Of a stretch of 64,000 bases of DNA, positions 46,704-56,431 are shown piece by piece; within the stretch, counting starts at the first letter, position 1, and each line of letters starts with the position of its first letter. Below the pieces are notes generated by a model. It was not told where the DNA came from. It was given only the letters and a program-made list of their open reading frames with translations, and did not search any database. Origin of the DNA: Oscheius onirici (taxonomy: Eukaryota; Nematoda; Chromadorea; Rhabditida; Rhabditidae); contig OW051471.1 of NCBI GenBank assembly GCA_932521025.1, positions 12,028,001 through 12,092,000 on the forward strand, read 5' to 3'. The position numbers were made by a program, and so were the translations under genes.

Positions 46704-47985
46704 CAGACAAGGGCCATAAAGAGCCGGTACGCTTGCTGATCCTCTCCTTGCAGCAAGCAAATGGCCAGCGGGGATAGACCAGCGTAGATGCGTCTCGGAG
46801 TCGGGTTCTTGGTTGAGGCTGCAGGCTGCCGGAGTTCGTCGGGTCTGGGTTCTACCTGAAACAAAATAAGAGATGAGAGCAATCAACAGGGAAAAAAGAT
46901 TGCAGTGTTGAAGATCCGTGCGAGAAGGACTGATCACATTGTTTTCAACAAAGAGTTTTATTTAAACACAATAAGACTTGCCACCCGGTCTCCAGGTTGC
47001 CAGTTGTTCGACAAGCTGGGCGCCCAGGTCAAATCCTAGAAGCGTGCGCCATGGCTAAACGCCAGTCGACAAGAGAGGTACAGAGTACATGTGATAATGA
47101 AAGATTCATGTGTTTCGAGACAAGATATCAGAATACGACATGATCACAGGAACTTGCTGCGGCTAAGCGCAGGGTAGAGTTCTGTTAGGGGCTGTAAAAC
47201 TGGGTCCGGTCCCGGGAATGGGTTACCGACAGCCTTCAATTCCGTTCTCGCTGAGCTGTGCGGCCGTTGACGTTGGTTGTCCGACGCCTTCATCCACAGC
47301 ACTCCGGTCGGATAGACTTCTACTTCGGCTCCCAGCACCGCTCGCAGCCATTGGCTTGAGTAGAGGGTGTAATCGGTGATGATCCTGGAGTTGAGGCAAG
47401 TAAAGTCTTGTTCTCGTCTCTTCATCGAGTTTGATACCCAGCTTGATCATCGTCTCCTTCACGGACGAAGGACAGAAACTTCCTTTTGTCAGGCGAAGCA
47501 AGTTTCTCGGTGCCGCCAGGTCGGACCCCAAAAAGTGGTAAAATCGACCTAGCTTCGCCACAGAAAATTCAAATTGCCTGCAATTTTGTGGGGAAGTTGG
47601 ACCTTATACTGCCCCCTTCTTGCCACATTTTAGTGCTATTTGGATTAAAAACAAAAATTTTAGAAGGGGGGCCCATTTATTTCTTCCACACGTAATGTTT
47701 GAACCAGGGAGTAAGCATGAAAGAGATTGACAGTAACTGGGACTTGAACTGAGAAGAAACTGGCATGTGAGGAAATCCCACAGGAAAGTACACGGATGGA
47801 GAAAGAGAGCCCCAGGATTCCGAAAGGTTTTTGTTTATCTCGGCAAAAGTGAGAGATTCTGATAAGGAGAAATCAGAACAAGCAGTAGTTGCTAATGTAT
47901 CTGTCGGACTTACATGTGCTTCAGCTCCGATTGCGAATTTCCTTCTTCTTTACCACAGGCTGAAAAATCTAGATCAAGCATGAAT
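46704..47985 (-). CDS. Unresolved minus-strand coding remnants
   Basis: Several stretches look coding but I could not join them in phase. They are about 47675-47863 (SLTFAEINKNLSESWGS... to a stop), about 47440-47572 after a TTGCAG acceptor (FEFSVAKLGRFYHFLGSDL), about 47220-47400 (RIITDYTLYSSQWLRAVLG) and 46704-46855 after a TTTCAG acceptor (PTPRRIYAGLSPLAICLLQG then AYRLFMALV and stop). The last resembles an ankyrin-like helix pair, weakly. Either there are exons I misplaced or the gene is decaying. The upstream block at 48060-48215 would be its promoter. Confidence 0.3.
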
Positions 47986-48059
47986 CCAGTCTGAAATTTG
48001 TTCTTAAATATTAACAAGAGTAAAAGAGATGAAAAGTAAAGAAGGGAAGTGGAGGATGG

Positions 48060-48215
48060 TCAGAGTTTGTGAAGGTGTCTGACCATACGCAGCGCGGTCA
48101 GTGCCAGCGGTTTTCCCTACTCAACCTCGAGGCTGCTGTCCAAGGACTGTGCCCTCCGGCCTGGAGAGAGCGCGCACAACAATTTTGTCTGAACTATAAA
48201 TTCTCGCGGGCTGAC
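48060..48215 (-). promoter_or_regulatory. Duplicated upstream block, copy 1
   Basis: Shares ACGCAGCGCGGTCAG, TTTTCCCTACTCAACCTCGAG, GGCCTGGAGAGAGCGCGCAC and TTTGTCTGAAC with copy 2 at 48795-48950, in order. Length differences between these islands are not multiples of three, so it is not coding. About 75 bp further on the minus strand a TTTCAG acceptor precedes ACTGGATTCATGCTTGATCT, also shared. Confidence 0.55.
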
Positions 48216-48341
48216 CACATCGGCGGAGAAAGTGAGAGAAATCACTGAGGAGTAGCAATTTTCAGGGATGACAGCAGTCTTTGCTAATTTTCAGATGTCT
48301 TGGTAAAAATTCAAGGTATGCTACAAACATTTATTACAATA

Positions 48342-48745
48342 ACTTCACCAAAAAAATTTGCTCGTCTCGGGAACCGTGATCTCGGCCTCGTCGTCAAAAC
48401 TCAAGGTAGTCTTGGAATGATTCACGGACATCTCGCTGGTGATGTGGAAGATAACAGCTTCCTGACTCCCTCCTGAAGCAAAAAATTACAGTTTGTTCAA
48501 ATGGAAAAACGTACACGATTCCAAAAGTATTGAGCTTCTCTGGATGGTAGGTGAAGAATTTGTTGACGCAGTGTCGATTACAACAGAGGTTTCAGGAGAT
48601 TCAGCTAGCTAACTAGAAACTAGATAAGTTTGAAACGAAGCCATTACAAACCTCTCCTCAATCTGTATCCGAAAGGCTCAACCCTATCTTTCACCTCCTT
48701 TACCACATAGGTAGAGAAATCTAGATCAAGTACGAATCTAGTCTG
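48342..48745 (-). CDS. Second unresolved minus-strand locus downstream of the duplicated block
   Basis: An exon-like segment at 48654-48745 after TTTTTCAG begins ACTAGATTCGTACTTGATCT and can read TRFVLDLDFSTYVVKEVKDR. A middle segment at about 48525-48600 can read SPETSVVIDTASTNSSP in one frame or CVNKFFTYHPEKLNTFG in another. The last segment, 48342-48475, reads EAVIFHITSEMSVNHSKTTL and ends in TGA. I could not link them in one phase. It could be a small decayed gene or a partly non-coding transcript. Confidence 0.3.
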
Positions 48746-48794
48746 AAAAATTACGATTATTAGCAAGAAAAAAGGAAGTGAAAAATGCGAAAAC

Positions 48795-48950
48795 TGAAGA
48801 GGTTTCTGATCAAACGCAGCGCGGTCAGCGCCAGTGGTTTTCCCTACTCAACCTCGAGGTTTCTCTCCGCGGCAGGACTGAGCTCTTTGGCCTGGAGAGA
48901 GCGCGCACAACTTTTTTGTCTGAACAATACATTCTCGCTCTGAGGAAAAA
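48795..48950 (-). promoter_or_regulatory. Duplicated upstream block, copy 2
   Basis: Same ordered islands as copy 1, including ACGCAGCGCGGTCAG and GGCCTGGAGAGAGCGCGCAC. It lies 50 bp upstream of the shared acceptor and exon start at 48745. Confidence 0.55.
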
Positions 48951-49195
48951 GGGAGGGGGAACTATAGAATGAGAGTGGTGAGGGCTGCAAAAAGAGTCTG
49001 ATAGTTAGTTCACAATGGGCAAACCTCTTTGGATCTCGACAAAATGAGAAGGATAAAACGTCTTAGACTCGGTACAGAATGAGAATGAGTGGACAAGTAA
49101 TTCTATGTAGAACGGAGTCGAATTGGCCCCGAGTCCATTCGTCGTCCCTTCTCATAGCCCCTCACAGTGACTAGGTCTGACAATTGAGACATACG

Positions 49196-50147
49196 TTTAA
49201 TTTAATTTAATTTAATTTCGATAATCATATGTCGTTGCATGCTTTCTCTAAAAATATCAGGAGTCCTAACCGCAACACTCATCCAGTTTTCGCCACATCC
49301 TGCTGTCAAGTCGTTCTTTCATCTGGCTCTAGGTCTTCCAGCAGCTCTGTAGCGATTCCAAGGGCGCCACTCTCTGACGATTTTTGTCCAGCGGGTGTGT
49401 TTCATGTTGGCAATCTTCTGAGCCCATTTCCACTTCCTTTTGATCCACGTGACTCGGATATCTTGGAGCTTGACCGTTCCATGTAACCGCTCATTAGTGC
49501 GTCTATCCAACAAGGTTACTCCTACCATTCGGCGCATCATTCTTCGTTGTGCTATTATGATCTTGTTCAGCTCCCGCTCTCTCAATGTCCACGTTTCGCT
49601 AGCATAGAGGAGAGCTGGCTCGACACATTGGGTATACAGCTTCCTTTTGTGTTTGAGAGCAATCCTTGTACTTGTGAAGATCTGATGAAATCGGTTGAAA
49701 GATGCCCATCCTGCTCGAATCCTGCGACTAATTTCTTTGGCAATGTTGCTATCAAATGAGAGTCTGGACCCAAGAAACACGAATTCCGTACTCTCTTCTA
49801 TTTGTCATTGCAAATGTCTTCTGTACGTTCATCTGTAACCCAACCTTCACGCTTTCTGCGGCAAGAGTCTTCATCATGTACTGTAGACCTTGGGCGGAAT
49901 GAGAGAATAAGACAGCGTCATCGGCGTAGCGTAGATTTGTTAGTTTCTGGCCCGATACGTTGATACCATGATGTTCCCATCGTAGCTTTCGGAAGATACT
50001 CTCAATCACGGAAGAGAACAGAGCGGGTAATACCGTGTCTCCTTGCAAGACACCACGTTTGACCTGGATGGGTACTTTCTCGCCGATAACATTGACAGCG
50101 ACTGTAGATTGTGCGTAGATGAGACGGAGTGTGTTGATGAGTTTCAG
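49196..50147 (-). mobile_element. RTE-like LINE, 5'-truncated, with 12-bp target-site duplications
   Basis: The minus strand encodes the end of a reverse transcriptase, with the catalytic YADD motif (LRYADDAVLFSHSAQGLQ), IQVKRGVLQGDTVLPALF upstream, and a C-terminal region with ETWTLRERELNKIIIAQRRM and a stop. The frame breaks near 49780, so it is inactive. The 3' tail is (AAATT)n-like. GAGACATACGTT occurs on both sides (49184-49195 and 50148-50159), marking the insertion exactly. Confidence 0.9.
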
Positions 50148-50639
50148 AGACATACGTTATGACACTTTTTTCTGCCCTCTCGAGTCGAGAGGTCCAAGTC
50201 AGATCTGTAGAATGAAATAAAGGAAAGTTCAGTCGTCATCCAACATCCAGTGGAACAAGATGCTGAATCTGAATGCTCTTCTGTCAGCCATAACTTCAGA
50301 ACTTTTCCAGAATGAATCTCTCCCTTCTTCAAACTTTAAACGATAATTTGAACGGCATGATAAAAGCTGCCCGACTATCTTTCTCTCACAGGTTCGGCCA
50401 AGATTGAATCACTTGTCGCTCGGGGGTCAAACCTGATCGAATTGGCGCGTCAGGATCGATCTCCTTGTTTCTCATCCCATTTTCCTATTCTTCAAATTGA
50501 AATCTTTATTCAAACCCAAGAAGCCCTGTGTCTTTTTGGATCCAGGCGGGGCAGACCTCCGGAAACCATCGTAGATGCTCCGATGACTGAGACAGTGATG
50601 TCCGGCTTTTGGATTCTTAGAACCCTAAACGAGTGGATT

Positions 50640-53556
50640 TTACACAGCGGAAGTGGAAATCAGACCGTACTTTAGTGATTTTGTGACCCAGTTGTAGACG
50701 AGACCACGGTAGCAGGGATTGAGGTAGAAGACTATGCAGGAGCCAAAAGCCCCATGGATCGAGAGACACCAGACTGTCAGGTTGGTCAGGTCTGGAAGAG
50801 GTCAGTGTACCGTTTTTACTGTTACTGATTCCCTGAACAGTCGTTGTTTATGTGGCTACAGTTTCAGAGAATCTCTCCAAGAACCAATAGTTACAGTACC
50901 TCTGTCTCATTATACAGGCTGTAAAAAAGTATAGACGGTTGCCGTTTTTGTCGATTTCGCATAGTTTCGGTTGTTTTCAATGTTCGGGACCGTGAAACGA
51001 AAGGGAACGTGGTTGCAAACGAAAGATCGGCTATAAAACAAAGTACAAAACAGATTTTTCGGAATTCGAGGTTATTTTGTCTTCCAGTTGTGCCCATCCA
51101 ATCAGAGGCACTTTCTGAACTTCCAGTTTTCATATTGGTCAATTTAAAACCCAATTCAAGTGGTTTTGGTTGGTCGGAAATAAACCGTCTATACTTTCTT
51201 TACAGCAATTTTTCAAAAATCGCGGGTTTATGAAAAAAAAATTGGCTTGTGGTTACCTGGGTAAAAGCTTCTTGGGGATTTTTATAGCCGATCTTGCGTT
51301 TGCAATAGGTCCCGAACAGTGAAAACAACCTCAACTATGCGAAATCGACAAAAACGGCAACCGTCTATATTTTTTTTTTCAGAATGTATCTCTGTAAAAT
51401 CTACCAGTCAGTAAGTCAGTTACTGAGCTTCCCAGACCGTTGCTCTCACTGTTCAGAATCTTTCAGTATCTCTTCTCTCCCTTTTTGAGCTATACTCTGC
51501 AATAACTTGACTCACTTTTGCGCCTTCTTCTTACTGTTTTTCTAGCTTCGACCCTAACTGTTTTCGGCCAGACACCTCTACTCTTACTTACAAATGATAC
51601 TGTACTCCCAGAACTCAATCTGTTCTCTTCCCTTCCCCCATTTCATAGTATTCTCTTCAATCGTCAGACTCTCACAGAACCCAAACTCTCCCCAACTCAC
51701 TCTGATGTCTCGGAAACCGTAGTTCAAAAACGGTGAAGACTACCCAGTAGATGAAGGGGATTTCTATCAGTAGCATTGGAATACAAGCTTGGAGAAGGAT
51801 ATTCTTCAAGAAGCGTCTGTGAATCTCCTTAGTTCTCTCGCTCATGTGACACAGAATACTGTTCAACGCATTCCGACAGTAGATGGTCATGTAGACAGCC
51901 GTGCCGACCAGGAATCCTATCCAGAGTAGAACATATGCATTGTAGATTATGATCGCGTTGTTTTTCGTCTGGTTGAAGCAGTAGAAGCCATCAACCTTGG
52001 TCAGTTCAAAGTCTTGAGGATTACCGGTTTCGATGCTGTGCTGAATAGAGTTTGTACTGACAGAGACTACAGTTGTCTGTCTCACTTTGGTCTGTTCAAA
52101 AAGAAGAGGGATTACCGTAAGATTTTAGCTTTTCCCTTCGAGACCCCCTCAGCATGCAAAAGTTGGATACTCAGCCAACTAATTCGAAAGATACGCAGCG
52201 AACTTGGGAATTTGTTGGCTGAGTATCCAATGTTTGTGTGCTAAGTGGGTCTCGAAGGGAAGAACTACAATCTTACGGTAATCCCTCTTCTTTTTGAACA
52301 AACCATGGCACTAATCTTAAGACATTCACAGTCAAGCTATAGATGACTCTTAAGCAAAAGTTGAGCCCCATTTCAAACAAACCTGTTGTTTTTGCTCATT
52401 CTTCGATCGGGTTAGGGACTTTTCTTAGAAAAGTTACAGTATATTTCGTGTCGAGACCCATTTGCTGAAATCTTATTTTTGCATTTTCAGCGTGTTCCCC
52501 CTCATTTTCTTGATTTTTAGTTATGTTCAATCGACTCAGCGTGAAAAACTGCACCAGAAACATATAACGAAGCGTCAAAAATGTACAAAACAGCCGAAAA
52601 ATTAATTCACGAAAAAATCATTTTAGAATATTCTAGAACATATTTTTCTAAGAAAAGTCACTAACCCTCTTCGATCCTTGTTCAAAAATAGGGAGCTAGG
52701 TAGATGGGATGTCAGTTAATCTCAAATACTAATAGAAAGAGGGCATAACTGACTGATCAAAAATCAGACAGATGAACCATATAATGGTCCACATCTAGGC
52801 TGATCTGTTGGCAATTTTTGCCAACTGAGCTCGACTTCCTAAACCTTCACCCGGTTTCTCCTTTTCCTTCAACTTTTTACATGATCAAAGAATAAGTAGC
52901 TCCGCTGGTACTCCACCTTTGTACCTTGTCTAATCTAACAAAGTTCTACGAGATTTTTGCGTCTATATAAGCGATAAATTGTGTTAGAATTTGTCCCACA
53001 CCTGTGGTCAGAAAAAGGTACAAATTATTGTTTGAAACAATTCGATCATTACGAGGTTATGACGGTTACTCATTCTTTGTCTTTTAAAAATAAAAGTGAC
53101 TGAAACTGACCTCAAAAAGTTGCTGAAAGGCATTTTCCTGTTTCTCATACAGTATGCTCATCACAACAAATGTTGCCGGGGTAGCTATTGACAACTGGAT
53201 CGCCTCGTAGATTCTTCTGTTCCTAGTTGACTGAAACTACTTGCTTATCACTAAAAGAACGTTGTAGAAACCCTAATCTTGAAGCGATGACTCTCCGGCA
53301 GCAGGATCTGGTATCGGTAGAGAAGAGGACTGTAGATGATAAAGTGGAGACAGAATCCGGCAAACGTCATCATAATGCACCAGACACGGAAGGTGGAAAA
53401 GCCAAAGATTGTCCTCAACCATCCCTGGGCTGTTCCTCCCATTACTGGGAAGAAAAAGACGGCTTGAGTCATGGTGTCCATGCCAAAGTCGAGCAGGGTT
53501 GAGAAGAGCTGGAAATCGGGTTTTTGCTTTTGCTCACTTTGAGCTCAGTTTTTTTG

Positions 53557-53591
<35 letters not shown>

Positions 53592-54351
53592 GAAACCACT
53601 TTTGGAAATCACTTTTTACACAATATCGGACACAATAAGCAGTATTAACGTTTTCCAGTTACAGTCTCTTCAGACAGAGAAGAGTTTTTAGTCTTTCAAC
53701 AGTCTTGTTCGTTCCAGGACTCATAACTTCGAATAGTTTGAAGTAACTGGGTTCTACAGCATGTGGAGACTAAGTGTAGTACAGAACAAAACTTTATACA
53801 GCAGTCTATAAAATCAGACCAGGTAGTTTTCTTCACTTCAGATGATGGATCTTCAGTGTTGAACACCAGAGCATAAACTGCCTACTGTTCTGCTAACCTC
53901 TCGCAAATTTCAAAAGTAGACCGCAAGTAATGCCTTCTCAGTGCATGATTAAGCTAAAAAAAAAGAGTCATTTCTTCAAAAACTGAACCTAGAGAGATGT
54001 TTTTTGGAATACAGTAATGGCCTTTTGAATATAGTAAATTTGAATAGCGGAATAACACCAGAAACTGAATATCCTACATTTATGCTGACTGAGTATCCTA
54101 CGTTTCCATGTTATAAGGGTCTCGCGCGGAAACAAATGGGCTACGGTCGAGCTCTTATTTTTTTGAGCAAACCATACCTGGTAAAGCAACAGATGCATTC
54201 TGTAGCTTTTCATGTCAGCCCCTCTGTAGAACCAGATGACCGTCAGGGTAAAGATGTTGAAAGCCGTTCCGAAGGTCTGCGAGAACAGAATCCCCATATT
54301 GTAAGCGAATTCGTTGAAGGCGAAATCGCCTGTAACGTTGAGATGGATCAT
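50640..54351 (-). CDS. Seven-transmembrane chemoreceptor (Srh/Sri-like)
   Basis: A nematode serpentine receptor, presumably in chemosensory cilia. Five exons on minus: 54178-54351, 53272-53508, 53111-53230, 51701-52040, 50640-50791 (1023 nt, 340 aa, the usual family length). Helix 1 is FSQTFGTAFNIFTLTVIWFY, followed by MKSYRMHLLLYQ. Later come WCIMMTFAGFCLHFIIYSPL, STRNRRIYEAIQLSIATPAT, a glycosylatable loop with FNQTKN, IIIYNAYVLLWIGFLVG, and the family-typical MSERTKEIHRRFLKNILLQA leading into CIPMLLIEIPFIYW. The last helix is SIHGAFGSCIVFYLNPCYRG. All phases agree. The start could be 17 codons earlier (54402) if intronic sequence is read through. Three introns hold foldback elements and one a poly(A) run. 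Confidence 0.88.
50928..51375. repeat. Foldback element in chemoreceptor intron 4
   Basis: Arms pair TAGACGGTTGCCGTTTTTGT with its complement at about 51346-51367, and ATCGGCTATAAA with TTTATAGCCGAT. A further TAGACGG-type end lies at about 51186. Arms are about 115 bp and the centre about 220 bp. Confidence 0.8.
52083..52310. mobile_element. MITE family B, copy 2 (chemoreceptor intron 3)
   Basis: The outer arms pair TGTTCAAAAAGAAGAGGGAT with its complement. The middle arms pair TTCCCTTCGAGACCC with GGGTCTCGAAGGGAA, and the inner arms pair TTGGATACTCAGCCAAC with GTTGGCTGAGTATCCAA. The ends and the GGTCTCG block match the copy at 11605-11759. Confidence 0.85.
52404..52682. repeat. Foldback element with TTTTCTTAGAAAA ends
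   Basis: GGTTAGGGACTTTTCTTAG at the left pairs with CTAAGAAAAGTCACTAACC at the right, both next to CTTCGATC-like bases. Related TTCTAAGAAAAGTCCTTAACC lies at about 14920. Confidence 0.7.
53557..53591. repeat. Poly(A) run of about 33 bases
   Basis: An uninterrupted A homopolymer in chemoreceptor intron 1. It could be a retrotransposition tail or slippage. Confidence 0.9.
54100..54176. mobile_element. MITE family B, half copy
   Basis: GGTCTCGCG, GGGCTACGGTCGAGCTCT and TTTTTTGAGCAAACCAT follow in the same order as at 11709-11760. The opposite arm is missing or much diverged; a diverged GACTGAGTATCC lies just upstream. Confidence 0.65.
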
Positions 54352-55437
54352 TGTAGAAAAGTCGACTCTTGTTAGAAGAGAGAAGACATCAAGCTGAAGC
54401 AAATGAGATTCTGTCGGAAATTTTTTTTCTGATTACATGGCGATAATTGCTGGTAGGCGACGACGTGTGGGCTTTGGAAGCTGAGAATGAGGGCGTGGGT
54501 AGTGCCGAAGTTCCTGGAAAAAAACAGATTACAGTATTATGGAACTAGTTTGTTCAACAGACTAGTAAGTTCAGTAAACTATAGTCTGTGGTGGGACTCA
54601 TCGATTCCTAAATATACCTGTGAAGGCTGGCTACTTGGTCAAGTTTATCCTTTCGTCTAGTCTTTTTTGTTCATGTTAGTGTTACTCTACTTAACTGAGT
54701 ATCTAATGATTAGCTTATGACAAGGGGCATTTCAACGAACAAACTTTAAGAGACTGCATTGTGACGAACAGGTTCTAACTGTAGATAGATATATTCATTT
54801 GTCGTATGAGACAAACATTGGTAGGGAAAGGGAGGGGGAGCAGAGGGCGATTTTACTATGGCGAAATTTGGTCTAAACACAGATGCACTCAGGGCTTTGC
54901 CAATGACCGGGACGATAGTGCTACAAGCCGTAAAATGAGAAAGAGCAAGGAGAAAGTCTCAAATAGAACACGTTCCTTGTCTTATCTCAAAATACACCTC
55001 TCTGGGCTGCAGAGTAGCACCCCCCCCCCCCAAGTCACCAATGGTGCGTTATATGGTACAAAACTTGCTTGAGACTGGCCTGAAATCCAGAAACAGTGGC
55101 AGAGGTTATGGTCACATTAACCACGGACGGCAACGCTCAATCCTATCTATGTGATTTTTGCCAACTGTAGTTCAGAACATTTTCAGAACTCTGTACATTG
55201 ACTTGTTCTTTCGTTGCCAGCAAGTACCCGCCATAGAATGTAGCAAGCTCTTTGTTAACTCTGGTTCGTAACCACCGTAGAGAACGGAAATATACGATTT
55301 ATTTATTTTCTTTTTATATTTATTGTTAGTCCACAAGGAGAAGGCGGCGAACTTCTCGACTTTGTTGGCCATCTTGATCATACATTTTGGGTTGAGGTTT
55401 TTTTTGAAGAGCTTGTCCAGTCGTCTTCGTAATAGTC

Positions 55438-55800
55438 GTTGTTCGGTCGATTGACATCGCCGCAAGACCATTTCAGATTTTCTGAAATCGATAGGTGTCG
55501 TACTATCCCACTATCATCATGAGGGTGGACGCTTTGTTAGACAAATGTTTTAGGAAAGTGAAAGTAGTGAAAATTACTTGGTTCGCATTCTGGCAAGATG
55601 GCGGAACATACCGCTTCCTCTTCATTTGTCCCTTTGGCCCTATCTCCAACGATGTAGACATAGTGTCTCTTTATGCCTCGTCCGTGAGCAAAAGAAGACC
55701 GGTAAAATCCGCTATCTCCATTGGCTCTGTGAAAACTCAAATGAATGTTCAAATGCTCAAATAAAAATCTTGGATCAAGTACGAATCCAGCTTCCAAGTC
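55438..55800 (-). CDS. Third unresolved minus-strand locus
   Basis: After an ATTTCAG acceptor at 55801 an open exon reads LEAGFVLDPRFLFEHLNIHL, then HRANGDSGFYRSSFAHGRG and IKRHYVYIVGDRAKGTNEEE, ending at a GTATGT donor near 55612. A second segment after TTTCAG at about 55478 can read KWSCGDVNRPNNDYYEDDWT to a stop, but not in the phase left by the first exon. The exon start (GATTCGTACTTGATC) matches the two loci at 47985 and 48745. Function unknown; possibly a pseudogene. Confidence 0.35.
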
Positions 55801-55924
55801 CTGAAATGTCTACGATTTACGAAGAAGAGAAGAGTTGAGAGGGAGCAAATATCAGGCCGCGAAGATGTGGGAATTTATGCTTTTGAATTTGAAAACGGAA
55901 AAAAAGAGTGATGTTGTCGCATAA

Positions 55925-56050
55925 TTCTGGTCGACCCTAACGCAACGCGGTCAAGCGTTTTTGACCACAGGCCCTGCGAGAAAGAGTTGCTGGACATGTG
56001 AGCTGTGAGAGCGCGCACAGAGCTGATCAAAACAGCTGAGGGGAATGAGT
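55925..56050 (-). promoter_or_regulatory. Duplicated upstream block, diverged copy 3
   Basis: Shares ACGCAACGCGGTCA and GAGAGCGCGCACA with the blocks at 48060 and 48795, in the same order and orientation, about 125 bp upstream of the shared acceptor. The intervening sequence is poorly conserved. Confidence 0.4.
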
Positions 56051-56431
56051 GAACTTTGCGATAACTGTCGAGATTCATTAAAAAACAGAAGAGAAAACTG
56101 GAGAGTGACACAAATACTCGAAGTTGTTAACAGATAGACGAATACACCTTGCATAGATGTTTTGACACGCTTGAAATTTCTCACAAAGCAGAACTTGGAC
56201 TAAAATTGATAAGGTTCTTTCTTTTCTTTCTCAAATTTTCACTCAATGCGATACACGAATAATTGAAGGAAAGGTCTCATTGTTTCTGAACCATACAAAG
56301 AACTGTTCCTGACTATCACTTCTTGTTCTTTTCTTTGTCTCTTCAGTTCTTCTCAGAGACTACAAACTTCAGAAAGTCCAGAAACAATCATGACCAATTA
56401 ACAACTACAACCATCTTCATATGCACAAGCC

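Larger units (their letters stand above)
54403..56431. other. Region between chemoreceptor and DUF273 gene
   Basis: Contains the unresolved third locus (55438-56050, minus). A possible 5' exon of the chemoreceptor at about 54430-54513 does not fit its phase. The rest shows nothing I can support. Confidence 0.4.

Noticed and set aside
53231-53271. Apparent one-base phase break between chemoreceptor exons, at first taken as a sign of a pseudogene
   Set aside because: An acceptor 8 bases further upstream (53230) restores phase and gives STRNRRIYE. A GTGAGT donor at 51700 solves the second apparent break.
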